Under the pieces are notes generated by a model. The model was not told where the DNA came from, made no database searches, and saw only the letters and a program-made list of their open reading frames with translations. A stretch of 64,000 nucleotides of DNA, taken from assembly GCF_013185915.1 (NCBI RefSeq), contig NZ_JAAZUH010000002.1:186001-250000 (forward strand), given 5' to 3'. Made by a program: the position numbers and the translations under genes. This DNA comes from Stenotrophomonas bentonitica (lineage in GTDB: Bacteria; Pseudomonadota; Gammaproteobacteria; Xanthomonadales; Xanthomonadaceae). Positions 17,376 to 26,727 of this stretch are shown piece by piece. How positions within the stretch are numbered: the stretch's first letter is position 1; every line of letters begins with the position of its first letter.

Positions 17376-17434
17376 CAGAGGTTCGGCCCGGCGTGCCGGG
17401 TCGATCCCCCCACTACCTACCCATTCCTACCTCC

Positions 17435-20038
17435 ATGTCAGCTTCCCCCCTTGTCGATCGCTGGATCGTACTGAAGTTCGGCGGCACCTCCGTGTCGCGT
17501 CGTCACCGCTGGGACACGATCGGGAAGCTGGCGAAAAAACGTGCGGAAGAAACCGGCGCGCGCGTGCTGGTGGTGGTCTCGGCCCTGTCCGGGGTCACCA
17601 ATGAACTGACCGCGATCGCCGATGGCGCCGCCGACAGCCGTGCCCGCGTGGACGCGCTGGTGGCGCGCCACCGCGAGTTCCTGGCCGAGCTGGCGCTGGA
17701 CGCCGGCACGCTGGACGCGCGCCTGGCTGCACTGCAGGGCCTGCTGGACGACCCGCGTGCGGCCACCCGCCCGCTGGACTGGCAGGCCGACGTGCTTGGC
17801 CAGGGCGAGCTGCTGTCGTCCAGCATCGGCGCCGCGTACCTGCGCGCCGGCGGCCTGGATTTCGGCTGGATGGACGCGCGCGAGTGGCTGCAGGCACTGC
17901 CGCCGCAGCCCAACCAGAGCGACTGGTCGCAGCGCCTGTCGGTGAACTGCCAGTGGCGCTCGGACGCCGGGTGGGCCGCCGGTTTCCGCGCGCAGCCGAC
18001 CCGCATGCTGATCACCCAGGGCTTCATCTCGCGGCATGCCGACGGCGGCACCGCCATCCTCGGCCGCGGCGGCTCGGATACCTCGGCGGCGTACTTCGGT
18101 GCGCTGCTCGGCGCCAGCCGGGTGGAAATCTGGACCGACGTGCCGGGCATGTTCAGCGCCAACCCGAAGGACGTGCCCGACGCGCGCCTGCTGACCCGCC
18201 TGGACTATTACGAAGCGCAGGAAATCGCCACCACCGGCGCCAAGGTGCTGCACCCGCGCTCGATCAAGCCGTGCCGCGACGCCGGCGTGCCGATGGCGAT
18301 CCTGGACACCGAACGCCCGGAACTGCCGGGCACCAGCATCGACGGCAACGCCGCGCCGGTGCCCGGGGTGAAGGCGATCAGCCGCCGCAACGGCATCGTG
18401 CTGGTGTCGATGGAAGGCATCGGCATGTGGCAGCAGGTCGGCTTCCTGGCCGATGTGTTCGGCCTGTTCAAGAAGCACGGGTTGTCGGTCGACCTGATCG
18501 GTTCGGCCGAAACCAACGTGACCGTGTCGCTGGATCCGTCCGAGAACCTGGTCAACACGGACGTGCTGGCCGCGCTGTCGGCCGACCTGTCGCAGATCTG
18601 CAAGGTCAAGATCATCGTGCCGTGCGCGGCGATCACCCTGGTCGGGCGCGGCATGCGCTCGCTGCTGCACAAGCTGTCGGACGTGTGGGCGACCTTCGGG
18701 CGCGAGCGCGTGCACATGATTTCGCAGTCGTCCAACGACCTGAACCTGACCTTCGTGATCGACGAAGCCGACGCCGACGGCCTGCTGCCGATCCTGCACG
18801 CCGAGCTGATCGACAGCGGCGCGATGCCGGTGGAAGAGGGCGAGGTGTTCGGCCCGCGCTGGCGCGAGATCGCCGGCACCATCCGCCCGCGCGAAACCGC
18901 CTGGTGGCGGGGCCAGCGCGAGCACCTGCTGCACCTGGCCCAGGCCGGTACGCCGCGTTACGTGTACAACCTGGCCACGGTCCGCGCGCGTGCGCGGGCG
19001 CTGGCGGCGATCAAGCCGATCGACCAGCGTTACTACGCGATCAAGGCCAACAGCCACCCGGCCATCCTGGAACTGCTGGAGCAGGAAGGCTTCGGCCTGG
19101 AGTGCGTCTCGCACGGTGAGCTCAAGCATGTGTTCAACGTGCTGCCGACGCTGTCGCCGCGCCGGGTGCTGTTCACCCCCAGCTTCGCGCCGCGTGCGGA
19201 GTACGAAGCGGCGTTCGCGCTGGGCGTGACCGTGACCCTGGACAACGTGGAAGCGCTGCAGCGCTGGCCGGATCTGTTCCGCAACCGCGAGCTGTGGCTG
19301 CGCGTGGACCTGGGCCGTGGCGAAGGCCACCATGCCAAGGTCCGCACCGGCGGCAAGGACTCCAAGTTCGGCCTGCCGATCGCGCGCGTGGACGAGTTCG
19401 TGCGCCTGGCAACGGACCTGGGCACCCGCGTGGTCGGCCTGCACGCGCACCTGGGCAGCGGCGTGGAAACCGCGCAGCACTGGCGCCTGATGTGCGACGA
19501 ACTGGCCGGCTTTGCGCGCCGCATCGGCAGCGTGGAAACCATCGACATCGGCGGTGGCCTGCCGATTCCCTACAGCGCCGATGACGAGCCGTTCGACCTG
19601 GACGCGTGGGCCGTGGGCCTGGCCGAGGTCAAGGCCGTGCACCCGGCGTTCCGCCTGGCGATCGAACCGGGCCGCTACCTGGTGGCGGAATCGGGCGTGC
19701 TGCTGACCACCGCCACGCAGGTGGTTGAAAAGGACGGCGTGCGCCGGGTCGGGCTGGATGCGGGCATGAACACGCTGATGCGCCCGGCGCTGTACGACGC
19801 CTGGCACGACATCGAAAACCTCAGCCGCCTGGGCGGGTACTCGGAGGCGATGTTCGACGTGGTCGGGCCGATCTGCGAGTCCAGCGACGTGTTCGGCAAG
19901 CGCCGCCGCCTGCCGGCCACCACCGCCCCGGATGACGTGATGCTGATCGCCGATGCCGGCGCCTACGGCTACGTCATGGCCAACACCTACAACCAGCGGG
20001 AGCTGCCGCGCGAGGACGTCATCGACGATGTTCCCTGA
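17435..20038 (+). CDS. lysAC: Bifunctional aspartate kinase / diaminopimelate decarboxylase
   Basis: A single 867-residue chain joins the first and last enzymes of lysine synthesis. The N-terminal half is an aspartokinase: KFGGTS at residues 14-19, GRGGSDTSA and a TTGAKVLHPRSI segment, then ACT-type regulatory domains around 310-460 (VSMEGIGMWQQVGFL). The C-terminal half (about 490-867) is a LysA decarboxylase with the PLP lysine Lys537 (YAIKANSHP), HLGSGVE, GGGLPIPY, EPGRYLV and CESSDVFG. The ATG at 17435 is preferred over a further upstream start. Fusion order is typical of Xanthomonadaceae. Confidence 0.95.
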   Translation: MSASPLVDRWIVLKFGGTSVSRRHRWDTIGKLAKKRAEETGARVLVVVSALSGVTNELTAIADGAADSRARVDALVARHREFLAELALDAGTLDARLAALQGLLDDPRAATRPLDWQADVLGQGELLSSSIGAAYLRAGGLDFGWMDAREWLQALPPQPNQSDWSQRLSVNCQWRSDAGWAAGFRAQPTRMLITQGFISRHADGGTAILGRGGSDTSAAYFGALLGASRVEIWTDVPGMFSANPKDVPDARLLTRLDYYEAQEIATTGAKVLHPRSIKPCRDAGVPMAILDTERPELPGTSIDGNAAPVPGVKAISRRNGIVLVSMEGIGMWQQVGFLADVFGLFKKHGLSVDLIGSAETNVTVSLDPSENLVNTDVLAALSADLSQICKVKIIVPCAAITLVGRGMRSLLHKLSDVWATFGRERVHMISQSSNDLNLTFVIDEADADGLLPILHAELIDSGAMPVEEGEVFGPRWREIAGTIRPRETAWWRGQREHLLHLAQAGTPRYVYNLATVRARARALAAIKPIDQRYYAIKANSHPAILELLEQEGFGLECVSHGELKHVFNVLPTLSPRRVLFTPSFAPRAEYEAAFALGVTVTLDNVEALQRWPDLFRNRELWLRVDLGRGEGHHAKVRTGGKDSKFGLPIARVDEFVRLATDLGTRVVGLHAHLGSGVETAQHWRLMCDELAGFARRIGSVETIDIGGGLPIPYSADDEPFDLDAWAVGLAEVKAVHPAFRLAIEPGRYLVAESGVLLTTATQVVEKDGVRRVGLDAGMNTLMRPALYDAWHDIENLSRLGGYSEAMFDVVGPICESSDVFGKRRRLPATTAPDDVMLIADAGAYGYVMANTYNQRELPREDVIDDVP

Positions 20039-20079
20039 GCGCCGCCCGCTGTTTTCCCTCATGCCCCACCGGACCCACC

Positions 20080-21435
20080 ATGACTGCTGCATTCGATAAA
20101 CACCAGGTTGCCTGCTTCCGCTTCGTCCGCTGCGACCTTGCCGCGGACACCGGCGTGGCGCAGCTGGTCTACGCCTTCGACAACGGCCCGGAACTGGTCG
20201 AGACGGTCACCATTCCCGGTGCGCCGTTCGTGCTGGAAGGGGCCCGTGCCGAGGCGGTGCAGCGCGCGCTGCGCCTGCTGCACCTGATCGCCGGTGTCAG
20301 CTATTACAAGGCCGGCGTGCCGGAGCAGGTGCGGATCGACAGCTACACGGTCGACGCCGACACCGCTGCGCTGGTGGAAACGGTGTACCTCAACGGGCTG
20401 GGCGAATTCGCCTACCGCAACGGCCTGAACCTGCGCGGGCGGTTCCGCCTGCCGGTGGAAGGCGACGCGGTTGCCGCACCGGCGGTGGGCCTGCGCGAGC
20501 ACGCGCTGGTGGCCATTGGCGGCGGCAAGGATTCGCTGGTCAGCATCGAAGCGCTGCGCACGCTGGGCATCGCCGAGACGGTGACCTGGATCGGCGGCTC
20601 GCAGCTGATCCGGGCCTGCGCCGAGCGCACCGGCCTGCCGATGCTCAACATCGGCCGCACGCTGGCGCCGGAGCTGTTCGAGCTCAACCGCCAGGGCGCC
20701 TGGAACGGGCATATCCCGGTGACCGCGGTGAACTCGGCGATCATGGTGCTGGCCGCGCTGCTGCAGGGCGTGGACCAGGTGGTGTTCTCCAACGAGCGCT
20801 CGGCCAGCTATGGCAGCCAGATCCCCGGCACCGGTGAAGTGAACCACCAGTGGTCGAAGGGCTGGGCGTTCGAGCAGGCCTTCGGCGAGCACCTGCAGCG
20901 CCACGTGGCCGCCGACCTGCAGTACTACTCGCTGCTGCGCCCGCTGTCGGAGCTGGCGGTGGCGCGGCAGTTCGCGAAAACCGATTTCTACGACGCGCAC
21001 TTCTCCAGCTGCAACCGCAACTTCCACATCCTGGGCGAGCGCCCGGTGAACCGCTGGTGCGGGGTGTGCCCGAAGTGCCACTTCGTGTTCCTGGCGCTGG
21101 CCCCGTTCATGCCCAAGACCCGGTTGGTGCGCATCTTCGGTCGCAACCTGCTGGACGATCTGGAGCAGGCCGGCGGTTTCGACGCGCTGCTGGAGTTCCA
21201 GGACCACAAGCCGTTCGAGTGCGTGGGCGAAGGTCGCGAGTCGCGGGCGGCGATGGCGACCCTGGCCGCGCGCCCGGAATGGAACGAGGACGCGCTGGTG
21301 AAGCGCTTCATCCAAGAAATCCAACCGCAGCTGGACGGCGCCGAGCTGCAGATCGAACCGCTGCTGGTGCTGGAAGGCGAGCACCGCATTCCGGCGGCGA
21401 TCTGGGAGCGCCTGCGTGCGAATTTCGCAGCTTGA
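20080..21435 (+). CDS. murL: MurL, UDP-MurNAc-L-Ala-L-Glu epimerase
   Basis: The 451-residue protein matches MurL, described in Xanthomonas, which converts the terminal L-Glu of UDP-MurNAc-L-Ala-L-Glu to D-Glu in an ATP-dependent reaction. Visible features are a PP-loop-like GGGKDS at residues 147-152, the [20 protein letters not shown] stretch, and a Cys cluster RWCGVCPKC (Cys327, Cys330, Cys333). It overlaps murD2 by 20 bases, as expected for coupled consecutive enzymes. It follows lysAC by 41 bases, so meso-DAP and D-Glu supply for peptidoglycan may be co-transcribed. Confidence 0.9.
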   Translation: MTAAFDKHQVACFRFVRCDLAADTGVAQLVYAFDNGPELVETVTIPGAPFVLEGARAEAVQRALRLLHLIAGVSYYKAGVPEQVRIDSYTVDADTAALVETVYLNGLGEFAYRNGLNLRGRFRLPVEGDAVAAPAVGLREHALVAIGGGKDSLVSIEALRTLGIAETVTWIGGSQLIRACAERTGLPMLNIGRTLAPELFELNRQGAWNGHIPVTAVNSAIMVLAALLQGVDQVVFSNERSASYGSQIPGTGEVNHQWSKGWAFEQAFGEHLQRHVAADLQYYSLLRPLSELAVARQFAKTDFYDAHFSSCNRNFHILGERPVNRWCGVCPKCHFVFLALAPFMPKTRLVRIFGRNLLDDLEQAGGFDALLEFQDHKPFECVGEGRESRAAMATLAARPEWNEDALVKRFIQEIQPQLDGAELQIEPLLVLEGEHRIPAAIWERLRANFAA

Positions 21436-22825
21436 GGGCAAGCGGGTCGCGCTATGGGGCTGGGGGCGCGAAGGACGTGCGGCGTTTTCGGTTCTTCGGC
21501 AACGCCTGCCCGCGCTTGAACTGACCCTGTTCTGCCCCGAGGCCGAGGCCGCCGCCGCGCGCGCCGAAGCCGGCAGCACGCTGCAGGTACGTTCGGACGT
21601 AAGCGGCGATTCGCTGGCCGGGTTCGAGGTGGTGATCAAGTCGCCGGGCATCAGCCCGTACGGCGAGGCTGCGCTGGCGGCCGCCGCGCGTGGCACGCAG
21701 TTCATCGGCGGCACCTCGCTGTGGTTTGCCGAACACGCGGCTGCCGACGGCACGGTGCGCGACACCGTGTGCGTGACCGGCACCAAGGGCAAGAGCACCA
21801 CCACCTCTCTGCTGGCGCACCTGCTGCGCGCTTCGGGGGCGCGCACCGGGCTGGTCGGCAACATCGGCCTGCCGCTGCTGGAAGTGCTCGATCCGCAACC
21901 GGCGCCGGCGTACTGGGCGGTGGAGCTGTCCAGCTACCAGACCGGCGAAGTGGCGCGCAGCGGCGCGCACCCGCAGGTGGCGGTGGTGCTGAACCTGTTC
22001 CCCGAACACCTGGACTGGCACGGCAGCGAAGCGCGTTACATCCAGGACAAGCTGGCGCTGGTGACCGACGCGGCGCCGCGCATCGCCGTACTCAATGCGG
22101 CCGATCCGCACCTGGCCGGGTTGTCGTTGCCGCATAGCGAAGTGGTCTGGTTCAACCAGTCGCAGGGGTGGCACATGCGCGGCGAGATCGTGTATCGCGG
22201 CGACCAGGCGGTGTTCGACACCGCCAACACGCCGTTGCCGGGCCGCCACAACCGCGGCAACCTGTGCGCGGTGCTGGCCGCGCTGGAAGCGCTGGGCCTG
22301 GACGCGGTGGCACTGGCCCCGGCGGTGCAGGATTTCCGTCCGTTGCCCAACCGGTTGCAGACCATCGGCACGCGTGACGGCCTGCGTTTCGTCAACGATT
22401 CGATCAGCACCACTCCGCACGCCAGCCTGGCTGCGCTGGAGTGTTTCGCCGGCCAGCGCATCGCGCTGCTGGTGGGCGGACACGACCGGGGACTGGACTG
22501 GCAGGACTTCGTGGCGCACATGGCGCACGACGTGCCGCCGGTGGAGATCGTGACCATGGGCGCCAACGGCCCGCGCATCCACGCGCTGCTGCAGCCGCTG
22601 GCCGATGCCGGCCGGTTCGGCCTGCATGCGGCGGGGGACCTGGACGAAGCGGTGCGGCTGGCCTGCGCCGCGCTGGGCGGGCAGGGCGGGGTGGTGTTGA
22701 TGTCGCCGGGTGCGCCGAGTTTCGGGGTGTACCGGGATTACGTCGCCCGTGGCCGACATTTCGCCGAACTGGCCGGGTTCGACCCGGACCAGATCACCGC
22801 GATCCCGGGGATCGGGATCGCCTGA
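21416..22825 (+). CDS. murD2: MurD2, UDP-MurNAc-L-alanine:L-glutamate ligase
   Basis: The 469-residue Mur ligase starts at a GTG (21416) inside the end of murL. The ATP loop is GTKGKST at residues 122-128; [12 protein letters not shown] and the RPLPNRLQ and [15 protein letters not shown] stretches are Mur-ligase domain signatures. In this pathway MurD2 adds L-Glu, rather than D-Glu, to UDP-MurNAc-L-Ala, and MurL then epimerises it. This bypasses the need for free D-Glu made by MurI. The partner overlap is the strongest argument for MurD2 rather than MurD. Confidence 0.9.
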   Translation: MRISQLEGKRVALWGWGREGRAAFSVLRQRLPALELTLFCPEAEAAAARAEAGSTLQVRSDVSGDSLAGFEVVIKSPGISPYGEAALAAAARGTQFIGGTSLWFAEHAAADGTVRDTVCVTGTKGKSTTTSLLAHLLRASGARTGLVGNIGLPLLEVLDPQPAPAYWAVELSSYQTGEVARSGAHPQVAVVLNLFPEHLDWHGSEARYIQDKLALVTDAAPRIAVLNAADPHLAGLSLPHSEVVWFNQSQGWHMRGEIVYRGDQAVFDTANTPLPGRHNRGNLCAVLAALEALGLDAVALAPAVQDFRPLPNRLQTIGTRDGLRFVNDSISTTPHASLAALECFAGQRIALLVGGHDRGLDWQDFVAHMAHDVPPVEIVTMGANGPRIHALLQPLADAGRFGLHAAGDLDEAVRLACAALGGQGGVVLMSPGAPSFGVYRDYVARGRHFAELAGFDPDQITAIPGIGIA

Positions 22826-22838
22826 TACGGCACCGCGA

Positions 22839-22861
22839 AGCCACGCAGGGCGTGGCTCTAC
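22839..22861 (-). repeat. SMAG (REP) palindrome
   Basis: AGCCACGC-AGG-GCGTGGCT followed by CTAC: a reversed GTAG-headed palindrome, 13 bases after the murD2 stop. It may help terminate or stabilise the lysAC-murL-murD2 transcript. Confidence 0.75.
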
Positions 22862-22915
22862 CGGGCGTCACATCGCATGTGGTTTCATGTTCCTTTCCCC
22901 GAACGGAGCAGGCGC

Positions 22916-23710
22916 ATGAAGCAGCAATGGCGGTGGGGTGCGGCACTGGTGCTGGGCATGACCGCGTTGCCGGCGATGGCCGCGATGCAGGCCAAGCCGG
23001 TCGAATGGCAGCATGAAGGCACCACCTTCAGCGGCGTGCTGGTCTACGACGACGAAGACAACGACAAGCGCCCCGGCCTGGTGATGGTGCCGAACTGGAA
23101 GGGCGTGAACGACTCGGCCATCGCCAAGGCCAAGCAGCTGGCCGGCGACGACTACGTGGTGCTGGTGGCCGACGTGTACGGCAAGGGCGTGCGCCCGAAG
23201 ACCGATGCCGAGGCGGGCCCGATTGCCACCAAACTGCGCAACGACCGCCCGGTGCTGCGCGCGCGCGCGCTGAAGGCGCTGGACGTGCTGAAGGCCCAGG
23301 CCGGCAGCGCACCGCTGGATGCGACGAAGATCGGCGCGGTGGGCTTCTGCTTCGGTGGCACCACGGTGCTGGAACTGGCCCGCGCCGGTGCACCGCTGGC
23401 GGGCGTGGTCAGCCTGCATGGCGCGTTGAGCGCGCCGGTGCCGGCCAAGGCGGGGGACACGCACCCGTCGGTGCTGGTGCTCAACGGGGCCGACGACAAG
23501 AGCGTCAGTGCGGAAGACATCGCCGGCTTCCAGCAGGAAATGAACGCGGCAAAGGTGGATTGGGAATTCACCAACTACAGCGGCGCGGTGCACTGCTTCG
23601 CCGAAGCCGACGCCAACAGCCCGCCGGGCTGCGTGTACAACGAGCGCGCGGCGAAGCGGGCGTGGAAGAGCCTGGATTCGTTCTTCGAAGGCCTGTTCGA
23701 CAAGCGATAA
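22916..23710 (+). CDS. Dienelactone hydrolase family protein (exported)
   Basis: The ATG at 22916 has GGAGCAGG upstream and starts a Sec signal peptide (MKQQWRWGAALVLGM...AMA), giving 264 residues. The alpha/beta-hydrolase triad of the DLH family is visible: nucleophile Cys145 in GFCFGG, an Asp in GADD (193-194) and His226 in AVHCF. DLH proteins hydrolyse lactone or ester bonds; a periplasmic copy without aromatic-degradation genes nearby has an unknown substrate. It is convergent with the prenyl synthase gene. Confidence 0.88.
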   Translation: MKQQWRWGAALVLGMTALPAMAAMQAKPVEWQHEGTTFSGVLVYDDEDNDKRPGLVMVPNWKGVNDSAIAKAKQLAGDDYVVLVADVYGKGVRPKTDAEAGPIATKLRNDRPVLRARALKALDVLKAQAGSAPLDATKIGAVGFCFGGTTVLELARAGAPLAGVVSLHGALSAPVPAKAGDTHPSVLVLNGADDKSVSAEDIAGFQQEMNAAKVDWEFTNYSGAVHCFAEADANSPPGCVYNERAAKRAWKSLDSFFEGLFDKR

Positions 23711-23718
23711 TCGCAGAC

Positions 23719-23747
23719 CGAGGTGCCGGGCTCTGCCCGGCACCTCG
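23719..23747. terminator. Bidirectional hairpin between convergent genes
   Basis: CGAGGTGCCGGGC-TCT-GCCCGGCACCTCG is a perfect 13-base stem with a three-base loop, 8 bases after the DLH stop and 4 bases before the prenyl synthase stop. There is no T tract, so it may act as a bidirectional stabilising or terminating hairpin; it also resembles a headless REP. Confidence 0.6.
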
Positions 23748-23750
23748 ACC

Positions 23751-24749
23751 TCAATGCGAGCGCTGCACCGCGTAGCGGGCCAACCCGCGCAATGCGGACA
23801 CTGCGTCGTTGTCGGCCAGGCCGTCCAGCGCACGCTCGGCGGCCTCGGCGTATTCCTCGGCACGCTTGCGGCTGTACTCCAGACCGCCGGTGGCATGGAT
23901 CGCCGCCAGGACGTCCGGCATCGCCCCGGCGTCGCCGTTCTGCACGATCTCACGCAGGCGCTCACGGGTAGCCGCATCGGAATGGGCCATGGCGTGGATC
24001 AGCGGCAGGGTGGCCTTGCCCTCGGCGAGGTCGTCGCCCAGGTTCTTGCCCAGCTCGTCGGCATTGGCCGAATAGTCCAGCACGTCGTCGGCAATCTGGA
24101 ACGCGTAGCCCAGGTGCATGCCGTAGTCGTACAGCGCCTGCTGGGTGGCCGCGTCCACGCCGCTGGCCAGCGCGCCCAGTCGGGTCCCGGCGGCAAACAG
24201 CACCGCGGTCTTGCGCTCGATCACGCGCAGGTAGGCGGCTTCGTCCGTATCCGGGTTATGCACGTGCAGCAGCTGCAGCACCTCGCCTTCGGCGATCCGG
24301 TTGGTGGTGTCGGCCAGGATCTGCATGACCGGCATGCGGTCCAGTTCCACCATCAGCTGGAAGCTGCGCGAGTACAGGAAGTCGCCCACCAGCACGCTGG
24401 GCGCATTGCCCCACAATGCATTGGCGGTGCTGCGGCCACGCCGCAGGCTGGACTCGTCGACCACGTCGTCGTGCAGCAGGGTCGAGGTGTGGATGAACTC
24501 GATGATCGCCGCCAGCTGGTGGTGCTCCGGGCCGGCCTGGCCGACCGCGTGGCCGGCCAGCATCACCAGCATCGGCCGCAGGCGCTTGCCCCCGGCGGAG
24601 ATGATGTGGTCGGCGATCTGGTTGATCAGCACGACATCCGAAGACAGTCGGCGGCGGATCAGTGCGTCCACGGCGGCCATGTCGGGCGCGGCGAGCGACT
24701 GGATCTGGGGCAGGCCCAGCGCGGGGCGGGTGTCTTCGATGGTGGTCAT
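23751..24749 (-). CDS. ispB: Polyprenyl diphosphate synthase (octaprenyl type)
   Basis: The 332-residue protein is a trans-prenyltransferase that builds the long isoprenoid side chain of ubiquinone. The first Asp-rich motif is DDVVD at residues 94-98 and the second is DDVLDY; GGKRLRP near residues 53-59 binds IPP. Length and motifs match IspB. Only two small residues precede the first motif, in line with a long-chain product. It is divergent from the GH13 glucosidase, with a malO-like site between. Confidence 0.93.
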   Translation of the reverse strand: MTTIEDTRPALGLPQIQSLAAPDMAAVDALIRRRLSSDVVLINQIADHIISAGGKRLRPMLVMLAGHAVGQAGPEHHQLAAIIEFIHTSTLLHDDVVDESSLRRGRSTANALWGNAPSVLVGDFLYSRSFQLMVELDRMPVMQILADTTNRIAEGEVLQLLHVHNPDTDEAAYLRVIERKTAVLFAAGTRLGALASGVDAATQQALYDYGMHLGYAFQIADDVLDYSANADELGKNLGDDLAEGKATLPLIHAMAHSDAATRERLREIVQNGDAGAMPDVLAAIHATGGLEYSRKRAEEYAEAAERALDGLADNDAVSALRGLARYAVQRSH

Positions 24750-24834
24750 GCGGTCTGACTTTCAGGCTTGGGCGGAATTATAGGCGGTGCGGACGTATTC
24801 CGCCCGCGAAGGCGTCCGGCGGCCGGGGAGGGCG

Positions 24835-24848
24835 TGAATACGTATGCA
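24835..24848 (+). promoter_or_regulatory. LacI-type operator, copy 1 (TGAATACGTATGCA)
   Basis: TGAATACGTATGCA is identical to sites at 29616-29629 (opposite strand) and 31795-31808. The core ATACGTAT is a perfect palindrome. This copy lies 70 bases before the GH13 alpha-glucosidase start. Exact sharing of 14 bases among genes of one pathway indicates a common regulator, most likely the LacI protein at 41416-42504. Confidence 0.75.
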
Positions 24849-24918
24849 TGTGGCGCCACCGCCAAGGGCCCCCCGCTAAGCTTGTCGGGTACGTTCTGGC
24901 CCGGAGGGGGGCCCCTCG

Positions 24919-26532
24919 ATGTCGCAGACTCCATGGTGGCGCGGTGCCGTCATCTATCAGATTTACCCGCGCAGTTTCCTCGATGCCAACGGTGACGGCG
25001 TGGGCGACCTGCCCGGCATCATCGAGCGCCTGGACTACGTGGCTTCGCTGGGCGTGGACGCGATCTGGATCTCGCCGTTCTTCACCTCGCCGATGGCCGA
25101 CTTCGGCTACGACATCGCCGACCACCGCGACGTGGACCCGCTGTTCGGCACCCTGGCCGACTTCGACCGGCTGCTGGCCAAGGCGCATGCGCTGGGCCTG
25201 AAGGTGATGATCGACCAGGTGTTCAGCCATACCTCGATCGAGCACGCCTGGTTCCGCGAGAGCCGCCAGGACCGCACCAATCCCAAGGCGGACTGGTACG
25301 TGTGGGCCGACCCGCGCGAGGACGGCACCCCGCCCAACAACTGGATGTCGATCTTCGGCGGCGTGGCCTGGCAGTGGGAGCCACGCCGCGAGCAGTACTT
25401 CCTGCACAACTTCCTGGCCGACCAGCCGGACCTGGACTTCCACAACCCGGCGGTGCAGCAGGCGACCCTGGATTACGTGAAGTTCTGGCTGGATCGCGGC
25501 GTGGACGGTTTCCGCCTGGATTCGATCAACTTCTGCTTCCACGACCAGGAACTGCGCGACAACCCGGCCAAGCCGCTGGAGAAGCGCCTGGGCCGTGGCT
25601 TCAGCGCGGACAATCCGTACGCCTACCAGTACCACTACTACAACAACACCCGGCCGGAAAACCTGCCGTTCATCGAGCGCCTGCGCGGGCTGCTGGACCA
25701 GTACCCGGGTGCGGTCAGCCTGGGCGAGATCTCCGCCGAGGACTCGCTGGCGACCACCGCCGAGTACACCGCGCCGGGCCGCCTGCACATGGGCTACAGC
25801 TTCGAGCTGCTGGTGAAGGACTACAGCGCCGCCTACATCCGCGACACCGTGTCGCGGCTGGAAGCGACCATGACCGAAGGCTGGCCGTGCTGGGCGATCT
25901 CCAACCACGACGTGGAGCGCGCGGTGACCCGCTGGGGCGGCCACCCGGCGCAGCCGCGCCTGGCCCGCCTGCTGGTGGCGGTGCTGTGCTCGCTGCGCGG
26001 TTCGATCTGCCTGTACCAGGGCGAAGAGCTGGGCCTGGGCGAGGCCGACGTGCCGTTCGAGGCGTTGCAGGATCCGTATGGCATCACCTTCTGGCCGAAC
26101 TTCAAGGGCCGCGACGGGTGCCGCACGCCGATGCCGTGGCTGGACGCGCCGCTGGCGGGGTTCACCACCGGTACGCCGTGGCTGCCGATCCCGCAGGACC
26201 ACCAGGTTCGTGCGGTGGCGGTGCAGGAGCATGACCCGCATTCGGTGCTGAACGCCTTCCGCCAGTTCCTGGCCTGGCGCCGGACCATGCCGACGTTGCT
26301 GCTGGGCGACATCCGTTTCCTGGAGACCGCCGAGCCGGTGCTGATGTTCGAGCGCACGCATGGGGAGGAGACCCTGCTGCTGGCGTTCAACCTGTCGGCT
26401 GAAGCCACCACGGTGGCGTTGCCGGAAGGGCAGTGGCACGCGTTGCACGTGCCGGGTCCGGATGCAGGCCAGGCGGAAGGTACGCAGCTGCAGCTGCCGG
26501 CCCAGGCGATGTACTGCGCACGTCGCAGCTGA
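24919..26532 (+). CDS. GH13 alpha-glucosidase (XgtA-like, GH13_23)
   Basis: The 537-residue enzyme is very similar in motif and length to the Xanthomonas alpha-glucosidase/transglucosidase XgtA. GH13 catalytic residues fall at Asp201 (GFRLDSINF, nucleophile), Glu270 (SLGEISAED, acid/base) and Asp331 (ISNHDVER). No signal peptide is present, so it acts in the cytoplasm on maltose or short alpha-glucosides after import. Translation starts at ATG 24919 behind a strong ggagggggg. The operator at 24835 implies control by the alpha-glucan regulator. Confidence 0.93.
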   Translation: MSQTPWWRGAVIYQIYPRSFLDANGDGVGDLPGIIERLDYVASLGVDAIWISPFFTSPMADFGYDIADHRDVDPLFGTLADFDRLLAKAHALGLKVMIDQVFSHTSIEHAWFRESRQDRTNPKADWYVWADPREDGTPPNNWMSIFGGVAWQWEPRREQYFLHNFLADQPDLDFHNPAVQQATLDYVKFWLDRGVDGFRLDSINFCFHDQELRDNPAKPLEKRLGRGFSADNPYAYQYHYYNNTRPENLPFIERLRGLLDQYPGAVSLGEISAEDSLATTAEYTAPGRLHMGYSFELLVKDYSAAYIRDTVSRLEATMTEGWPCWAISNHDVERAVTRWGGHPAQPRLARLLVAVLCSLRGSICLYQGEELGLGEADVPFEALQDPYGITFWPNFKGRDGCRTPMPWLDAPLAGFTTGTPWLPIPQDHQVRAVAVQEHDPHSVLNAFRQFLAWRRTMPTLLLGDIRFLETAEPVLMFERTHGEETLLLAFNLSAEATTVALPEGQWHALHVPGPDAGQAEGTQLQLPAQAMYCARRS

Positions 26533-26556
26533 TTCACGATTTCCGGTGGTATTGAA

Positions 26557-26587
26557 GGGCGGAACCGCAAGGTTCCGCCCTTTTTTT
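26557..26587 (+). terminator. Intrinsic terminator of the alpha-glucosidase gene
   Basis: GGGCGGAACC-GCAA-GGTTCCGCCC forms a perfect 10-base stem with a GCAA tetraloop, followed by seven T. It begins 25 bases past the stop codon. A textbook Rho-independent terminator. Confidence 0.92.
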
Positions 26588-26600
26588 CGCGCGTTCGAAT

Positions 26601-26661
26601 GCAGCCACGCAGGGCGTGGCTCTACCGTGCCGGGTGGTAGAGCCACGCCCTGCGTGGCTGC
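26601..26661. repeat. Inverted SMAG (REP) dimer
   Basis: Two copies of the AGCCACGC...GCGTGGCT palindrome face each other: a reversed copy ending in CTACC (26601-26626) and a forward copy beginning GGTAG (26636-26661), separated by nine bases. Head-to-head GTAG dimers are the commonest SMAG arrangement. Confidence 0.85.
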
Positions 26662-26675
26662 GCGACCCGCCCAAC

Positions 26676-26705
26676 AAAAAACCCGCTGCTCGCGCAGCGG
26701 GTTTT
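26676..26705 (-). terminator. Intrinsic terminator of the TonB-dependent receptor gene
   Basis: Stem AAAACCCGCTGC-TCGC-GCAGCGGGTTTT with flanking A and T runs, 22 bases past the receptor stop on the minus strand. Read on the minus strand, the stem is followed by a run of T. It could work in both directions. Confidence 0.88.
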
Positions 26706-26727
26706 CCGTATATCACTACCGCAGGGA

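Noticed and set aside
17296..17434. Lysine riboswitch in front of lysAC
   Set aside because: The leader is too short (about 50 bases after the predicted start) and shows only one GC hairpin.
24791..24803. Second malO-like site (ACGTATTC) upstream of the glucosidase
   Set aside because: Only half the operator matches, and its spacing to the full site (47 bases between centres) is not a whole number of turns.
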